A DNA stretch of 53,771 nt from CAYVTD01 sp964454445. GTDB lineage: Bacteria; Bacteroidota; Ignavibacteria; Kapaibacteriales; UBA2268. The stretch is from NCBI GenBank assembly GCA_964454445.1, contig CAYVTD010000021.1:1-53771 (forward strand), given 5' to 3'. Under the pieces are notes generated by a model. It was not told the origin of the DNA and did no database searches. It saw only the letters and a program-made list of their open reading frames with translations. A program made the position numbers and the translations under genes. The first letter of the stretch is position 1. Each line of letters opens with the position of its first letter. Shown here piece by piece: positions 24,885 to 34,997 of the stretch.

Positions 24885-27800
24885 TTAATAAGCAAGATAA
24901 GGCGAAAGCCATCTCTCAGCAGTCGCTGTGTCTATACCCTTTCTTTTCTTATAATCTAAAATCTGGTCTTTTAAAAGCATTCCGACAGGAAAATACTTTG
25001 CTTGCTTGTTAGCAAAATATAAGCCACTGACAGATGCCGCAGGCTGCATAAAAAATGATTCTGTCAGTTTTATTCCCGTTTTTCCTTCTTCATCTATCAA
25101 TCTGAATAAAGTCTCTTTTTCCGTGTGATCTGGCAAAGGTGGATAACCCGGTGCCGGTCGGATTCCATCATAATGTTCTTTTAATAAGTCTTCTTGAGTA
25201 AGCGTTTCATCGGCAGAATATCCCCAAATCTGTTTTCTAACTATTTCGTGTAATTTCTCAGCAAATGCTTCTGCCAAGCGGTCTGCAAGTGCTTTGACCA
25301 TAATGCTTTTGTAATCGTCATTCTCCTTTTTGAATTGTTCAGCAAGCTCTTCTGCCCCCAAGCCAGCAGTAACAGCAAAACAACCAATATAATCCTCAAT
25401 ACTTAAATGCTTCGGAGCAATGTAATCGGCTAAAGACAGATTGGGTAAACTAGAATTACTGTGCTTTGTCTGTTGGCGGAGCATGTGGAAAACGGCAATA
25501 AGACGGCTTTTATCTTCAGAATATACTTCAATGTCTTCATCAATCGAGTTCGCCGGAAAAATACCAGCAACGCCGTTTGCACGTATTAGTTTTTTATCAA
25601 TAATGTCATCAAGAAGCAAATTTGCATCATCGAACAATGCTTTTGCCTCTTTACCCTTTTTATAATCTTCGAAAATAGCAGGATATTTACCTTTTAGCTC
25701 CCAAATTAGAAAAAACTCAGTCCAGTTAATATATTTCCTTAGTTCTTCTAAAGGATAATCCTCAAAATAAGTTATGCCTAATTTTTTTGGTTTTTTTATA
25801 ATTATCTCTTTCCAATCGAAGTTAGCTTTGTTGCCACGGGCTTGCTCGAAGGAAATCAGTTCCCTTCCGGCAAGCGATTTACGACGTTTTTCGCGAATTG
25901 CCTCGTATTCCTCGTTAATTTCTTGAATAAAAGCTGATTTCTGTTCATTGTTTAATAGCTTACTTACTATTGGAACACTTTTCGAAGCGTCGAGAACATG
26001 AATAACAGGAAATGAATAATTTGGTGCTATTTTCACAGCAGTATGCATTCGAGAGGTCGTTGCACCGCCAATAAGCAATGGCTGGCGGAAACCGTTTCGT
26101 TCCAATTCCTTGGCTACATGCGCCATTTCGTCGAGTGATGGAGTTATTAAACCGCTCAAACCAATGATATCGACATCGTGCTTTCTTGCTTCTTCAAGGA
26201 TTTTTTCAGACGGGATCATCACTCCAATATCAATAATTTCATAATTATTGCAAGCAAGCACCACCCCGACAATGTTTTTTCCAATGTCGTGGACATCACC
26301 TTTAACTGTCGCAAGCATAATCTTACCTGCTTTGTTTTGTTGAGATTTTCCGGCTCTCGATTTTTCAATATATGGCACAAGCACTGCAACAGATTTTTTC
26401 ATTACTCTTGCACTTTTAACAACCTGAGGCAAAAACATCTTACCCGAGCCAAACAATTCACCGACAACGCCCATACCTTCCATTAATGTAAATTCTATAA
26501 TATCCAAAGGATCTTCAGTTTGCAAACGTGCTTCTTCGGTATCTGCCTCGATATGCTCGACAATGCCTTTGATCAACGCATATTTAAGCCTTTCCCGCAC
26601 ATCTCGGCTTCTCCATTCATCTTGTTTTTCTTTATGTTTTATTCCACTATCTTTAATATTTTCAGCATATTCTGTAAGACGTTCCGTTGCATCGTTTCGA
26701 CGGTTGAATATCAGATCTTCGATTAAAATGAGGAGAGCTTTTGGAATTTCTTCGTAAACTTCGAGCTGTTCTGGATTTACAATACCCATATCCAATCCGG
26801 CACGGATAGCGTGATATAGAAATGCCGAATGCATCGCCTCGCGAATGATGTCATTTCCACGAAAAGAAAAAGATAGATTACTTATACCCCCGCTTAGCTT
26901 GCAAAGTGGGAATTCTTGTTTGAGTTGGCGGGCTGCTTCGATGAAATTCACTGCATAATCATTGTGTTCGTCAATTCCAGTGCCAATTGTCAGAATATTT
27001 GTATCGAAAAAAATATCTTCAGAAGGAAAATGGACTTCACCGGTTAAAATTCTGTAAGCTCTTCTGCAAATTTCGAGCCGTTTGGCGAGAGTTGTAGCCT
27101 GTCCTTGCTCGTCGAATGCCATAACGATAGCTGCTGCCCCAAATCTGCGAATTACCCTGGCTTGCTCTTTGAATTTCTCTTCACCTTCCTTGAGGGAAAT
27201 CGAATTGACTACTCCTTTTCCTTGCAAGCATTTAAGCCCTGCTTCGATGACGCTCCATTTAGAAGAATCAATCATAATCGGCACTTTCGATATATCTGGT
27301 TCGGCAGCAATATGATTTAAAAACTCGGTCATCGATTTCTCGCCATCGAGCAAAGCTTCGTCCATATTAATATCGATTATTTGGGCACCACCCTCTACCT
27401 GACGCCGGGCAATATCGATCGCTTCTTCGTATTTTTCTTCTGTAATCAGCCGTTTGAATTTTCGCGAGCCGGCAACGTTAGTGCGCTCTCCGATATTAAC
27501 AAAATTCGTTTCTGCTGTGAAAATCAAAGGCTCGAGCCCGCTAAGACGCGTAAGGGTATCAACTTTTGGCATTTTTCGAGGGGCTATGCCTTCGACAGCT
27601 TTCGCAATAGCGGAAATATGTTCGGGTGTTGTTCCACAACAACCCCCAACGAGATTTAAAAAACCACTTTCAGCATAATCTTTTAAAATATCTGACATCC
27701 TGGAAGGCGATTCGTCATAAGCTCCGAATTCATTTGGCAAGCCTGCATTTGGATACAATGAAATATGACAATTTGCAATTTTCGACAATTCTTCAAGATA

Positions 27801-28577
27801 AGGACGCATCTGTTTCGGTCCAAGAGCGCAATTAAGCCCAATACTTAACAAATTTGGTGTATGTGAAACAGAAATCCAGAATGCTTCGATGGTCTGTCCC
27901 GATAGTGTCCTGCCACTAAGATCAACAATCGTTCCAGAAAGCATAACAGGAATCTCTTTACCGATTTCTGCGAATAATTGAGAGATAGCATAAATAGCCG
28001 CTTTTGCGTTTAAAGTATCGAAAATCGTTTCTATTAAAAGTAAATCGGCCCCGCCATCTATTAATCCCTTTGCCTGTTCATAATATGCCTCTCGCATAAT
28101 GTCAAAATTAACTTTGCGAAAACCAGGATTTGATATATCGGGCGGCATCGAGCAGCTTTGATTCGTCGGGCCGATAGCTCCAGCCACAAAACGAGGACAT
28201 GAGGGATTAGCCAAAGTGAATTTATCAACAAGTTCACGGGCAAGTTTTGCCGAATTGAAATTTATGTCATAAACGAGATGCTCAGTGCCATAATCAGATT
28301 GAGAGAGCTTGTTTGCGTTGAAAGTATTCGTTTCTATTATGTCTGCACCAGCCTCAAGGTACTGCTCGTGTATTTCTTTTATTATTTCAGGGCGGGTTAA
28401 ACTTAAAATATCGTTGTTTCCCTTCATCAATGTTTTATGTAATTTTAGTAAATCTCCGCGAAAATCGTCTTCACATAAATTATAGTGCTGAATCATTGTG
28501 CCCATAGCTCCGTCGATTACGAGTATCCTTTGGCTAAGCATTTCTTCGAGCAATTTAGTCTTTGCTGAACTTTCCAT
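24885..28577 (-). CDS. metH: cobalamin-dependent methionine synthase
   Basis: A 1230-residue, full-length four-module MetH. Residues 1-330 form the homocysteine-binding barrel, with zinc ligands in GLNCALG and GGCCGTTPEH. Residues 350-620 form the pterin-binding barrel (NIGERTNVAGSRKF). About 650-900 is the cap and B12 domain, with DVHDIGKN and axial His763. About 920-1225 is the SAM-binding activation domain (RPAPGYPP). It transfers the methyl group of methyl-tetrahydrofolate to homocysteine. The presence of all modules argues for an active enzyme and cobalamin uptake. I looked for a cobalamin riboswitch in 28578-28847 and saw no G/C-rich B12-box-like element. The gene is divergent from cheW. 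Confidence 0.97.
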   Translation of the reverse strand: MESSAKTKLLEEMLSQRILVIDGAMGTMIQHYNLCEDDFRGDLLKLHKTLMKGNNDILSLTRPEIIKEIHEQYLEAGADIIETNTFNANKLSQSDYGTEHLVYDINFNSAKLARELVDKFTLANPSCPRFVAGAIGPTNQSCSMPPDISNPGFRKVNFDIMREAYYEQAKGLIDGGADLLLIETIFDTLNAKAAIYAISQLFAEIGKEIPVMLSGTIVDLSGRTLSGQTIEAFWISVSHTPNLLSIGLNCALGPKQMRPYLEELSKIANCHISLYPNAGLPNEFGAYDESPSRMSDILKDYAESGFLNLVGGCCGTTPEHISAIAKAVEGIAPRKMPKVDTLTRLSGLEPLIFTAETNFVNIGERTNVAGSRKFKRLITEEKYEEAIDIARRQVEGGAQIIDINMDEALLDGEKSMTEFLNHIAAEPDISKVPIMIDSSKWSVIEAGLKCLQGKGVVNSISLKEGEEKFKEQARVIRRFGAAAIVMAFDEQGQATTLAKRLEICRRAYRILTGEVHFPSEDIFFDTNILTIGTGIDEHNDYAVNFIEAARQLKQEFPLCKLSGGISNLSFSFRGNDIIREAMHSAFLYHAIRAGLDMGIVNPEQLEVYEEIPKALLILIEDLIFNRRNDATERLTEYAENIKDSGIKHKEKQDEWRSRDVRERLKYALIKGIVEHIEADTEEARLQTEDPLDIIEFTLMEGMGVVGELFGSGKMFLPQVVKSARVMKKSVAVLVPYIEKSRAGKSQQNKAGKIMLATVKGDVHDIGKNIVGVVLACNNYEIIDIGVMIPSEKILEEARKHDVDIIGLSGLITPSLDEMAHVAKELERNGFRQPLLIGGATTSRMHTAVKIAPNYSFPVIHVLDASKSVPIVSKLLNNEQKSAFIQEINEEYEAIREKRRKSLAGRELISFEQARGNKANFDWKEIIIKKPKKLGITYFEDYPLEELRKYINWTEFFLIWELKGKYPAIFEDYKKGKEAKALFDDANLLLDDIIDKKLIRANGVAGIFPANSIDEDIEVYSEDKSRLIAVFHMLRQQTKHSNSSLPNLSLADYIAPKHLSIEDYIGCFAVTAGLGAEELAEQFKKENDDYKSIMVKALADRLAEAFAEKLHEIVRKQIWGYSADETLTQEDLLKEHYDGIRPAPGYPPLPDHTEKETLFRLIDEEGKTGIKLTESFFMQPAASVSGLYFANKQAKYFPVGMLLKDQILDYKKRKGIDTATAERWLSPYLAY

Positions 28578-28847
28578 ATATTCTTTTTATTAATTGCAGT
28601 TTTAAATTCAATAAAAAAAACGAAATTTATGAAAAATATTTGATAATATTGAAACAAAACATTTTATAACTCAGTTACTCAAAACAATAGTCGTTAATAA
28701 AAACCATTTTGTCAATAATCAAGAAACATTAAAAATAATTTTTTATATTAACTAAATTTTTTATAAATTCGTCGAATGTATCTATTGCATTAAAATATAA
28801 AGGTATATTGAGTTTACATTAGTTCAGCCATAAAAAAGAAAGAAAGT

Positions 28848-29354
28848 ATGAAGATGCAAATAGACGACGAGTATAAATTGCTCGACAATCTCGAAGACGA
28901 AGATTCTCAAAAGGATAAATATCTCTCTTTTAAAATAGGTAAAGAGAGTTATGCTGTTGATATAGCCAATGTTACAGAAATTGTTGGTATGCAGGAAATC
29001 ACCCCTCTGCCCGATAGCCCCGATTACCTGAAGGGCATTATCGATTTGCGCGGTTCGATTTATCCTGTTGTTGATGTCCGGCTTTTGTTCGGTATGGAAG
29101 CAAATGCTTACAACAACAGAACTTGTATTATTATTCTCAGTTTAGAAGAATCGCAGATGGGTCTTATCGTGGACGAAGTCTCTGATGTTCTCAATATAAT
29201 TGAAGAAAATATAGCTCCTCCTCCACGCACTCACTCAAAAAACAAGGGATTTATTAAAGGAATTGGAAAAATTGGCGATAAAGTAATTATTATTATAGAC
29301 TCCAGGAAATTCTTTTCGGAGAGCAATATTGACAGTTTTATTGAATCAATGTAA
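28848..29354 (+). CDS. cheW: chemotaxis coupling protein CheW
   Basis: A 168-residue CheW with a ~20-residue acidic head and then two SH3-like beta-barrel subdomains. Typical segments are YLSFKIGKESYAVDIANVTEIV, ITPLPDSPDYLKGIIDLRG and VVDVRLLFG. These bind the receptor tip and CheA. It precedes an MCP gene on the same strand, 132 bases apart. No cheA, cheR or cheB is in the window, so the kinase must be elsewhere. The start ATG follows AAAGAAAG, a weak Shine-Dalgarno. Confidence 0.95.
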   Translation: MKMQIDDEYKLLDNLEDEDSQKDKYLSFKIGKESYAVDIANVTEIVGMQEITPLPDSPDYLKGIIDLRGSIYPVVDVRLLFGMEANAYNNRTCIIILSLEESQMGLIVDEVSDVLNIIEENIAPPPRTHSKNKGFIKGIGKIGDKVIIIIDSRKFFSESNIDSFIESM

Positions 29355-29486
29355 GATATTTATAGATCATAGATTTCCAAAATATATAAAAAATTCTTAA
29401 TGATAAAAGTCATTTAATTAAATATATTCAATATTAAGAGCAAGACAAATTAGTTTATTTTATTAAAATATTTCGGAGAAAGAATT

Positions 29487-31892
29487 ATGAAAATTGGGTT
29501 AAAACTCTCTTTGGGTTATACAATTCTTGTGCTATTGCTAATCGTAGTATCTATAATATCAATAATAAACTTGGGAAGTATTAACAAAGATATTGATGAT
29601 GTAATATATGATAAATTCCCTAAAACTGTCCGAGCCAATGATATGATAGATAATATAAATCTTATTGCAAGAGCTATGCGTAATGCAATTCTCTATGATT
29701 CAACTCAAAGACAAGAGCAAATTAACAGAGTAGATTCTGCAAGGAACCAGATATTAGCAGATATTGCCTACCTTGACTCGACAATAACAACAGTAGAAGG
29801 CAGAGAATTGATGCAAGAAGTAAAAAATGCCCGCCAGAATTATGTCGGAGATCAAGAAGAATTCGGAAAACTTGCTTTAAGTAATAAAACAGCAGAGGCA
29901 TCTTTATTTTTGCAAAACGAAGTTAGAAAAACCCAAAATGACTACATTCTTGCAATAGAACATTTATTAGACTTCCAAGACAAACTAATGAACGAATCTG
30001 GAGCAAGTGCTAGTGGTTTAGTCAGTTCTTCGACTACAATGATTATTATTTTATTAGTTATATCTGTTTTACTTGCAATAATAATAACAGTTTACGTAAC
30101 ACGAAGCATAACAAAGCCAATCTCGGAAGTAATTGCCGCTGCGGATAAGATAGCAGTTGGCGATATGAACGTCAACCTTAATACAAAATCAAAAGATGAA
30201 ACCGGCATACTATCCAAATCTATGAAAAAAATGTCTGATAACATTGTTACTATGATTACAGTTACAAATAAATTATCTGAAGATGCTTCTAACGGGAAAC
30301 TCGATTCGAGGGCTGACCTTACCCAGTTCCAAGGCGAGTACAAATCGTTAGTCGGAGGAATTAATAACACTTTAGATGCCGTAATCAAGCCTTTAAACGT
30401 AACTGCCGAATATGTCGATCGTATTAGTAAAGGCGATATCCCTGCAAAAATAACTGATGTTTATAAAGGCGATTTCAACGAAATCAAAAATAATCTCAAT
30501 TCGCTTATTGATGCCACAAACAATATTTCAGACATTTTAGAAAAAGTAGCCAATGGCGACTTATACTTTGATATCAAAGAGCGCTCGAGCAATGATACGC
30601 TTATAAGAAGCATCAATGTCGTTAAAAAGAATATCAATATTTTAATCGAGGAAGTAACTCAATTGTCAGACGCACTAGACAAAGGCAATTTAAGCTTTAG
30701 ATGTGATGCTAATAAGTTAAAAGGCTCTTATTCTGAAATGGTTAAAGGAATCAACTCTGCCATTGATGCTGCACTTGCGCCTATAAGCGAAGCTGTTTCC
30801 GTGCTAAAGCACATGTCAGATGGTAACCTAACACAAAAGATGACAGGCGACTTCAGAGGCGACCACGCCATTTTGAAAAACGCACTCAACAAAACCATCG
30901 ACTCTACCAACGATGTACTGATTTCGGTTAAAACTACAGTCGAAGAGGTTACTCGCGGCTCAATGCAAGTTTCAGACGCCAGCACCCAGCTTTCTCAAGG
31001 CGCCACAGAACAAGCAGCATCTCTCGAAGAAATCACAAGCTCGATGTCTCAGATTGGCTCCCAGACCAAATTAAACGCCGAGAATGCCAATCAAGCAAGC
31101 ATACTGACCAATAATGCACGCGACGCCGCTGAAAAAGGCAATACTGAAATGAAGCAACTCAACTCTGCTATGTCAGAAATAACTGAATCGAGCAGAAACA
31201 TATCAAAAATAATCAAAGTTATCGACGAAATTGCATTCCAAACGAATTTGCTCGCATTGAATGCCGCAGTAGAAGCAGCACGAGCAGGCAGACACGGTAA
31301 AGGATTTGCCGTCGTTGCCGAAGAAGTTCGTAATCTGGCTGCAAGAAGCGCTTCTGCCGCTAAAGAAACTGCAGAGTTAATAGAAAACAGCATAAAAGTT
31401 GTTGAAAATGGCTCTATGCTTGCCGAAAAGACCAATAGAGTCCTTAGTGAGATAATGAATGGCTCGGTGAAAGCTGCTGACATAGTAGGCGAAATTTCCA
31501 CTTCATCAAACGAACAAGCGCAAGCCATTTCACAGATTAACGAAGGACTTATGCAAATCGATAAAGTTACGCAGACAAACACAGCAAGCGCTGAAGAAAG
31601 TGCTTCCGCTGCGGAGGAACTTTCAGGACAAGCTGGTCAATTACGCAATATGATTGAAAGATTCCATCTATCTGATATTCATGGTGGTTACACTTTTTCC
31701 GAACAGGACGAAGCTCGCTATCGCTCGGCAATGGCACTCGATAAAATGAGCAAGAACAGGGGCTTGCCCGGCAGATCTCACCACAGCGATTATGATCGCA
31801 GCAACTATGGTGAGGAACATAGTGAGAAAATGCCCAAACTTAAACCACAAGATGTTATAAAACTCGACGAAGACGATTTCGGAAGATATTAA
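29487..31892 (+). CDS. methyl-accepting chemotaxis protein with 4HB sensor and HAMP array
   Basis: An 801-residue receptor. Helix TM1 is at about 10-30, a periplasmic four-helix bundle (4HB_MCP, about 35-180) follows, and TM2 lies at 185-207. The canonical HAMP (RSITKPISEVIAAADKIAVGD) is followed by further HAMP-like units (VTAEYVDRISKGDIPAKI, DILEKVANGDLYFDI, VLKHMSDGNL), forming a poly-HAMP relay. The signalling hairpin carries the invariant tip EIAFQTNLLALNAAVEAARAG at about 579-600, where CheA and CheW bind. The last ~65 residues are a polar tail without a NWETF-like CheR tether. GGAG precedes the ATG. It pairs with cheW upstream. Confidence 0.94.
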   Translation: MKIGLKLSLGYTILVLLLIVVSIISIINLGSINKDIDDVIYDKFPKTVRANDMIDNINLIARAMRNAILYDSTQRQEQINRVDSARNQILADIAYLDSTITTVEGRELMQEVKNARQNYVGDQEEFGKLALSNKTAEASLFLQNEVRKTQNDYILAIEHLLDFQDKLMNESGASASGLVSSSTTMIIILLVISVLLAIIITVYVTRSITKPISEVIAAADKIAVGDMNVNLNTKSKDETGILSKSMKKMSDNIVTMITVTNKLSEDASNGKLDSRADLTQFQGEYKSLVGGINNTLDAVIKPLNVTAEYVDRISKGDIPAKITDVYKGDFNEIKNNLNSLIDATNNISDILEKVANGDLYFDIKERSSNDTLIRSINVVKKNINILIEEVTQLSDALDKGNLSFRCDANKLKGSYSEMVKGINSAIDAALAPISEAVSVLKHMSDGNLTQKMTGDFRGDHAILKNALNKTIDSTNDVLISVKTTVEEVTRGSMQVSDASTQLSQGATEQAASLEEITSSMSQIGSQTKLNAENANQASILTNNARDAAEKGNTEMKQLNSAMSEITESSRNISKIIKVIDEIAFQTNLLALNAAVEAARAGRHGKGFAVVAEEVRNLAARSASAAKETAELIENSIKVVENGSMLAEKTNRVLSEIMNGSVKAADIVGEISTSSNEQAQAISQINEGLMQIDKVTQTNTASAEESASAAEELSGQAGQLRNMIERFHLSDIHGGYTFSEQDEARYRSAMALDKMSKNRGLPGRSHHSDYDRSNYGEEHSEKMPKLKPQDVIKLDEDDFGRY

Positions 31893-31910
31893 AATCCTTG
31901 TCCTTTTAAT

Positions 31911-31950
31911 TTAGGGGGCTTACCAATGCGTTTGCCCCCTTTTTTATTTT
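31911..31950 (+). terminator. rho-independent terminator of the cheW/MCP unit
   Basis: GGGGGC (31914-31919) pairs with GCCCCC (31934-31939) around a 14-base loop. The right arm is followed by TTTTTTATTTT. It begins about 20 bases after the MCP stop codon. This is a clear intrinsic terminator. Confidence 0.85.
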
Positions 31951-31975
31951 GCAATAATGTAATTAAATTATCGTG

Positions 31976-32005
31976 TTGAATTTTACTGTTTTATAGTTAA
32001 ATTTG
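31976..32005 (+). promoter_or_regulatory. Bacteroidetes-type promoter for the PorW-like/mla unit
   Basis: TTG at 31976-31978, a 19-base spacer, then TAAATTTG at 31998-32005 match the primary-sigma consensus TTG-N17-23-TAnnTTTG exactly. It sits between the MCP terminator and the ATG at 32087, giving a leader of about 75 bases. Confidence 0.65.
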
Positions 32006-32086
32006 TAAAGAAAAAATAATAAAAGAATCGGAGTTTAATGGATCTTTCTACAAGTAAAATGTAAACTAAGAAAAATCGGGAAATCG

Positions 32087-34951
32087 ATGAAAATAAGACT
32101 TTTAATTATCTTGTTCGCCACATTGTTTGTCGTTTCGGCTTGTCATCAATGGGACAACTTTACAGCATATTATAATACTTATTATAATATGGAACGGCTT
32201 CAAAAAGAGAGCGAAATGGAATTTGAGTATCAAGACGAGAAAAAACGTATTACTCCGCGCACATTTTTACCCGAACCTGAAATCACTTTTAATGAAGTTG
32301 GGAAAAGGCAAAAACCTGAGTTTTTAAAAGAATTTATAATCGAACCACAAAAAATTCAGCCTGTCCGAGTCAAACTTGACTCGATTATCGTTAAAGGTTC
32401 GAAAATACTTGCCAAGCACCCCAATAGCGATTATGTTGAAGGCACTCTTTACAAGATGGCACTTGTTTATTTTTACCGGAGCGAGTGGATACCATCACAA
32501 ATAAAATGCAGCGAGCTAATCGACAAGTTTCCTGAAGGGGACCTTTCACCCGATGCCCACCTTTTAATGGCAAAAAACTATCTGATAAGAGAAAAATATG
32601 AAGCCGGCAAAACTTTACTATCACGTTGTATAGACATAGCTTGGCAAAAAGAAAGATATGACATATTGTCCGAGGCTTTTCGCATTGAGGCAGAAGTTGC
32701 CTTATTCCAGAACGATCAGCAGGGCGCTCTTTTGCCATATTTACAAGCTATAGCACAATCAGACGATGGATTAATGCGCGCGAAATGGCAAACTGATCTT
32801 GCAATCTTGCTTTTTAGAATGCACCGTTTCGAAGAGGCAGAACGAGCCTTCCGTAATGTCCAAAATTATAGTCCCGATTATTTAGCTAAGTTCGAATCAC
32901 GACTTTACCGCGCCTCTTGCTTAATGAGGCTAGGCAATTTCGATGAATCGCTTGAAATATTAGATGATCTCGAAAGCGACGGCAAATACAATGACTGGCT
33001 TGTATTTGTGTTTGCTCAAAGAATGAATTGGCTCAGATTGCAGCAGATGGACAAAGATTTCGTCATCGCCGAGAGTTATGCCGATACGGCTTTTTCTAGG
33101 GAGCCTGCTATAATGACAGCCCTTTTTGAAAAAGGTGTGGAGTATTTCGACAGCAGCAATTATACTGTTGCTCGAGCCTATTTTGCAAAGACTAGAACTA
33201 TACAATCCCCGGTTAAAGATTTGTCCGAAAAGCTATTTCAACTGCTAAATCAATGGGAACAAAAACAAGCCGCTTCGCAAAAAATGGCTGAAGATTTCTA
33301 CAAAGCTCAAAACTTGTCTGCCATTGCTGATTCGATGAGACGTTTGAACGATATAAAGAAGTATTATTATTCGCAACTTGAAAATAAAGTATTTGTTTCT
33401 GGTGGAGACACTTCTCTTAGCAAGGTTAAGGATAAAACAAACCCGATTGTTATACAGCATATACCATCAGCCGTTGAAAACGATTTGCACGAGGCAGAAA
33501 TCGCTCCCCAGCAAACTAATTCTACACAACCAATTATTGTGAACCCGCCAGAAGAGCCTGCTAATCCCAATTTCAACCCAAACATCAAGCAATCTATTAC
33601 TGCTCCTCCTGGTGTCGTGCCTCAGAATATTTCTCCAGAAAGCACAAAACCGCTAACCTTAAATCGCCCAGTAAACAATCCAAGTATGCCTCCTCCAATT
33701 CCACCAATTAGCGAATTCGGCAATAGCAATGACACTAACTTGAGAAAATATAATATTCAACCTGTCGATGTGAATTCTGCCACAGTTTTACCCGAGAACA
33801 AACCTGTAAATGCTCCTGTTAATTTGCCTGAAAGCAAAAAACAACAGCGGTTTACTCCACCTAAACCGGCAATTTCATATCCTTTATATGAGATTGGCAG
33901 GGTACATAGCCAGCTAGGCAATCAGGATTCTGCCCAGTATTATTACGAATTAGCACTTAGTTTTTCGCCGCCGGAAAGCGAAATGACTGCAAAGTATTTA
34001 TATGTTCTTGCCGAACAACTTCGCTCGAGCGATCTGCAGCGCTCCGATTCTTTGATGGATCTGCTCGTCGAATTCTATCCGCTAACAGATTTTGGCAAAG
34101 AGGCAATGCAGATTCGTGGCTATACCGAGGCATTTGTCATCGATTCTGCTCAGGAGCTTTATACTTCGGGGGCTCGCCTTCGCGATGCACACGATTACCA
34201 GTTTTCTTTCGAACAGTTTAGAAAAGTATATACTTCTTTTCCAAATTCCAAGCTTGCTCCTCGCTCGCTTTATAATATTGGCTGGACTTATGAAACTATT
34301 CTCAAGAATTACGATAGCGCCCTTTATTATTACAAAATTCTACAAAAAGAATACCCAAACACTATCTATGCTCAAGATGTTAATCTTACTGTGAATTTCA
34401 TCACAGCACTTCGGAGCGGCGAGCCTCTCCCCGATTCCCTAAAGCCACGAAGCACTGAACCTTACTACCCAAAAACAATAGAAATACCTGTTTATGTACC
34501 ATCTCCTATTGAAATTGAGCGAGAACGCGAAGCAAGGCAAAAACAAAAAAAAGATTTTGATATAATGAATGTATTCAAAGACCCAGGAAGTATTTTTGAT
34601 AATATAAAAGAATCAGTCGAGGATACTTATGAAGATGTGAAAAAACAAGCAACCACTCTCACAGATACTTTACAAAACATTGATACTTATATTCCTGAAC
34701 TGCCGAAAAATCCGTTTGATGAGCTTAAATCAACAAAAGACAGTACCAAAACAACTCCAGATAGCCTCAATCCTAAACCACAGATTAAAAGTAATGAAGA
34801 AAAAAATAAAAATAGCGAAAAATCTATAAATTCAGAACAAAAAGAAAATGATTCACAGCCAAAAAACGAAACTCCCAAGCCAGATAATGAGGGTAAGCAC
34901 TCTGACGGTTTAATATTTGAAACAGCAACGCAACGCAAACCATTTCGATAA
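32087..34951 (+). CDS. large TPR lipoprotein, PorW/SprE-like (type IX secretion/gliding)
   Basis: A 954-residue protein with a lipobox (VVSAC, Cys19) followed by a WDNFTAYYNTYYN segment, as in SprE/PorW-type proteins linked to T9SS and gliding. About 95-420 holds TPR-like helical pairs. A Pro/Asn-rich linker (about 450-590) follows, then more TPRs (595-795) and a charged, disordered Lys/Glu/Asn-rich tail. It is expected to be anchored in the outer membrane and face the periplasm. T9SS cargo domains occur elsewhere in the window (3248-3637 and 46405-50460), which supports an active T9SS. It has its own strong promoter and may lead into mlaEFD 46 bases downstream. The PorW identity is likely, not proven. 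Confidence 0.65.
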   Translation: MKIRLLIILFATLFVVSACHQWDNFTAYYNTYYNMERLQKESEMEFEYQDEKKRITPRTFLPEPEITFNEVGKRQKPEFLKEFIIEPQKIQPVRVKLDSIIVKGSKILAKHPNSDYVEGTLYKMALVYFYRSEWIPSQIKCSELIDKFPEGDLSPDAHLLMAKNYLIREKYEAGKTLLSRCIDIAWQKERYDILSEAFRIEAEVALFQNDQQGALLPYLQAIAQSDDGLMRAKWQTDLAILLFRMHRFEEAERAFRNVQNYSPDYLAKFESRLYRASCLMRLGNFDESLEILDDLESDGKYNDWLVFVFAQRMNWLRLQQMDKDFVIAESYADTAFSREPAIMTALFEKGVEYFDSSNYTVARAYFAKTRTIQSPVKDLSEKLFQLLNQWEQKQAASQKMAEDFYKAQNLSAIADSMRRLNDIKKYYYSQLENKVFVSGGDTSLSKVKDKTNPIVIQHIPSAVENDLHEAEIAPQQTNSTQPIIVNPPEEPANPNFNPNIKQSITAPPGVVPQNISPESTKPLTLNRPVNNPSMPPPIPPISEFGNSNDTNLRKYNIQPVDVNSATVLPENKPVNAPVNLPESKKQQRFTPPKPAISYPLYEIGRVHSQLGNQDSAQYYYELALSFSPPESEMTAKYLYVLAEQLRSSDLQRSDSLMDLLVEFYPLTDFGKEAMQIRGYTEAFVIDSAQELYTSGARLRDAHDYQFSFEQFRKVYTSFPNSKLAPRSLYNIGWTYETILKNYDSALYYYKILQKEYPNTIYAQDVNLTVNFITALRSGEPLPDSLKPRSTEPYYPKTIEIPVYVPSPIEIEREREARQKQKKDFDIMNVFKDPGSIFDNIKESVEDTYEDVKKQATTLTDTLQNIDTYIPELPKNPFDELKSTKDSTKTTPDSLNPKPQIKSNEEKNKNSEKSINSEQKENDSQPKNETPKPDNEGKHSDGLIFETATQRKPFR

Positions 34952-34997
34952 TCTTTCGCTATTTTTTTGAATGCTTATTTTTTAAGGATAGTATGAA

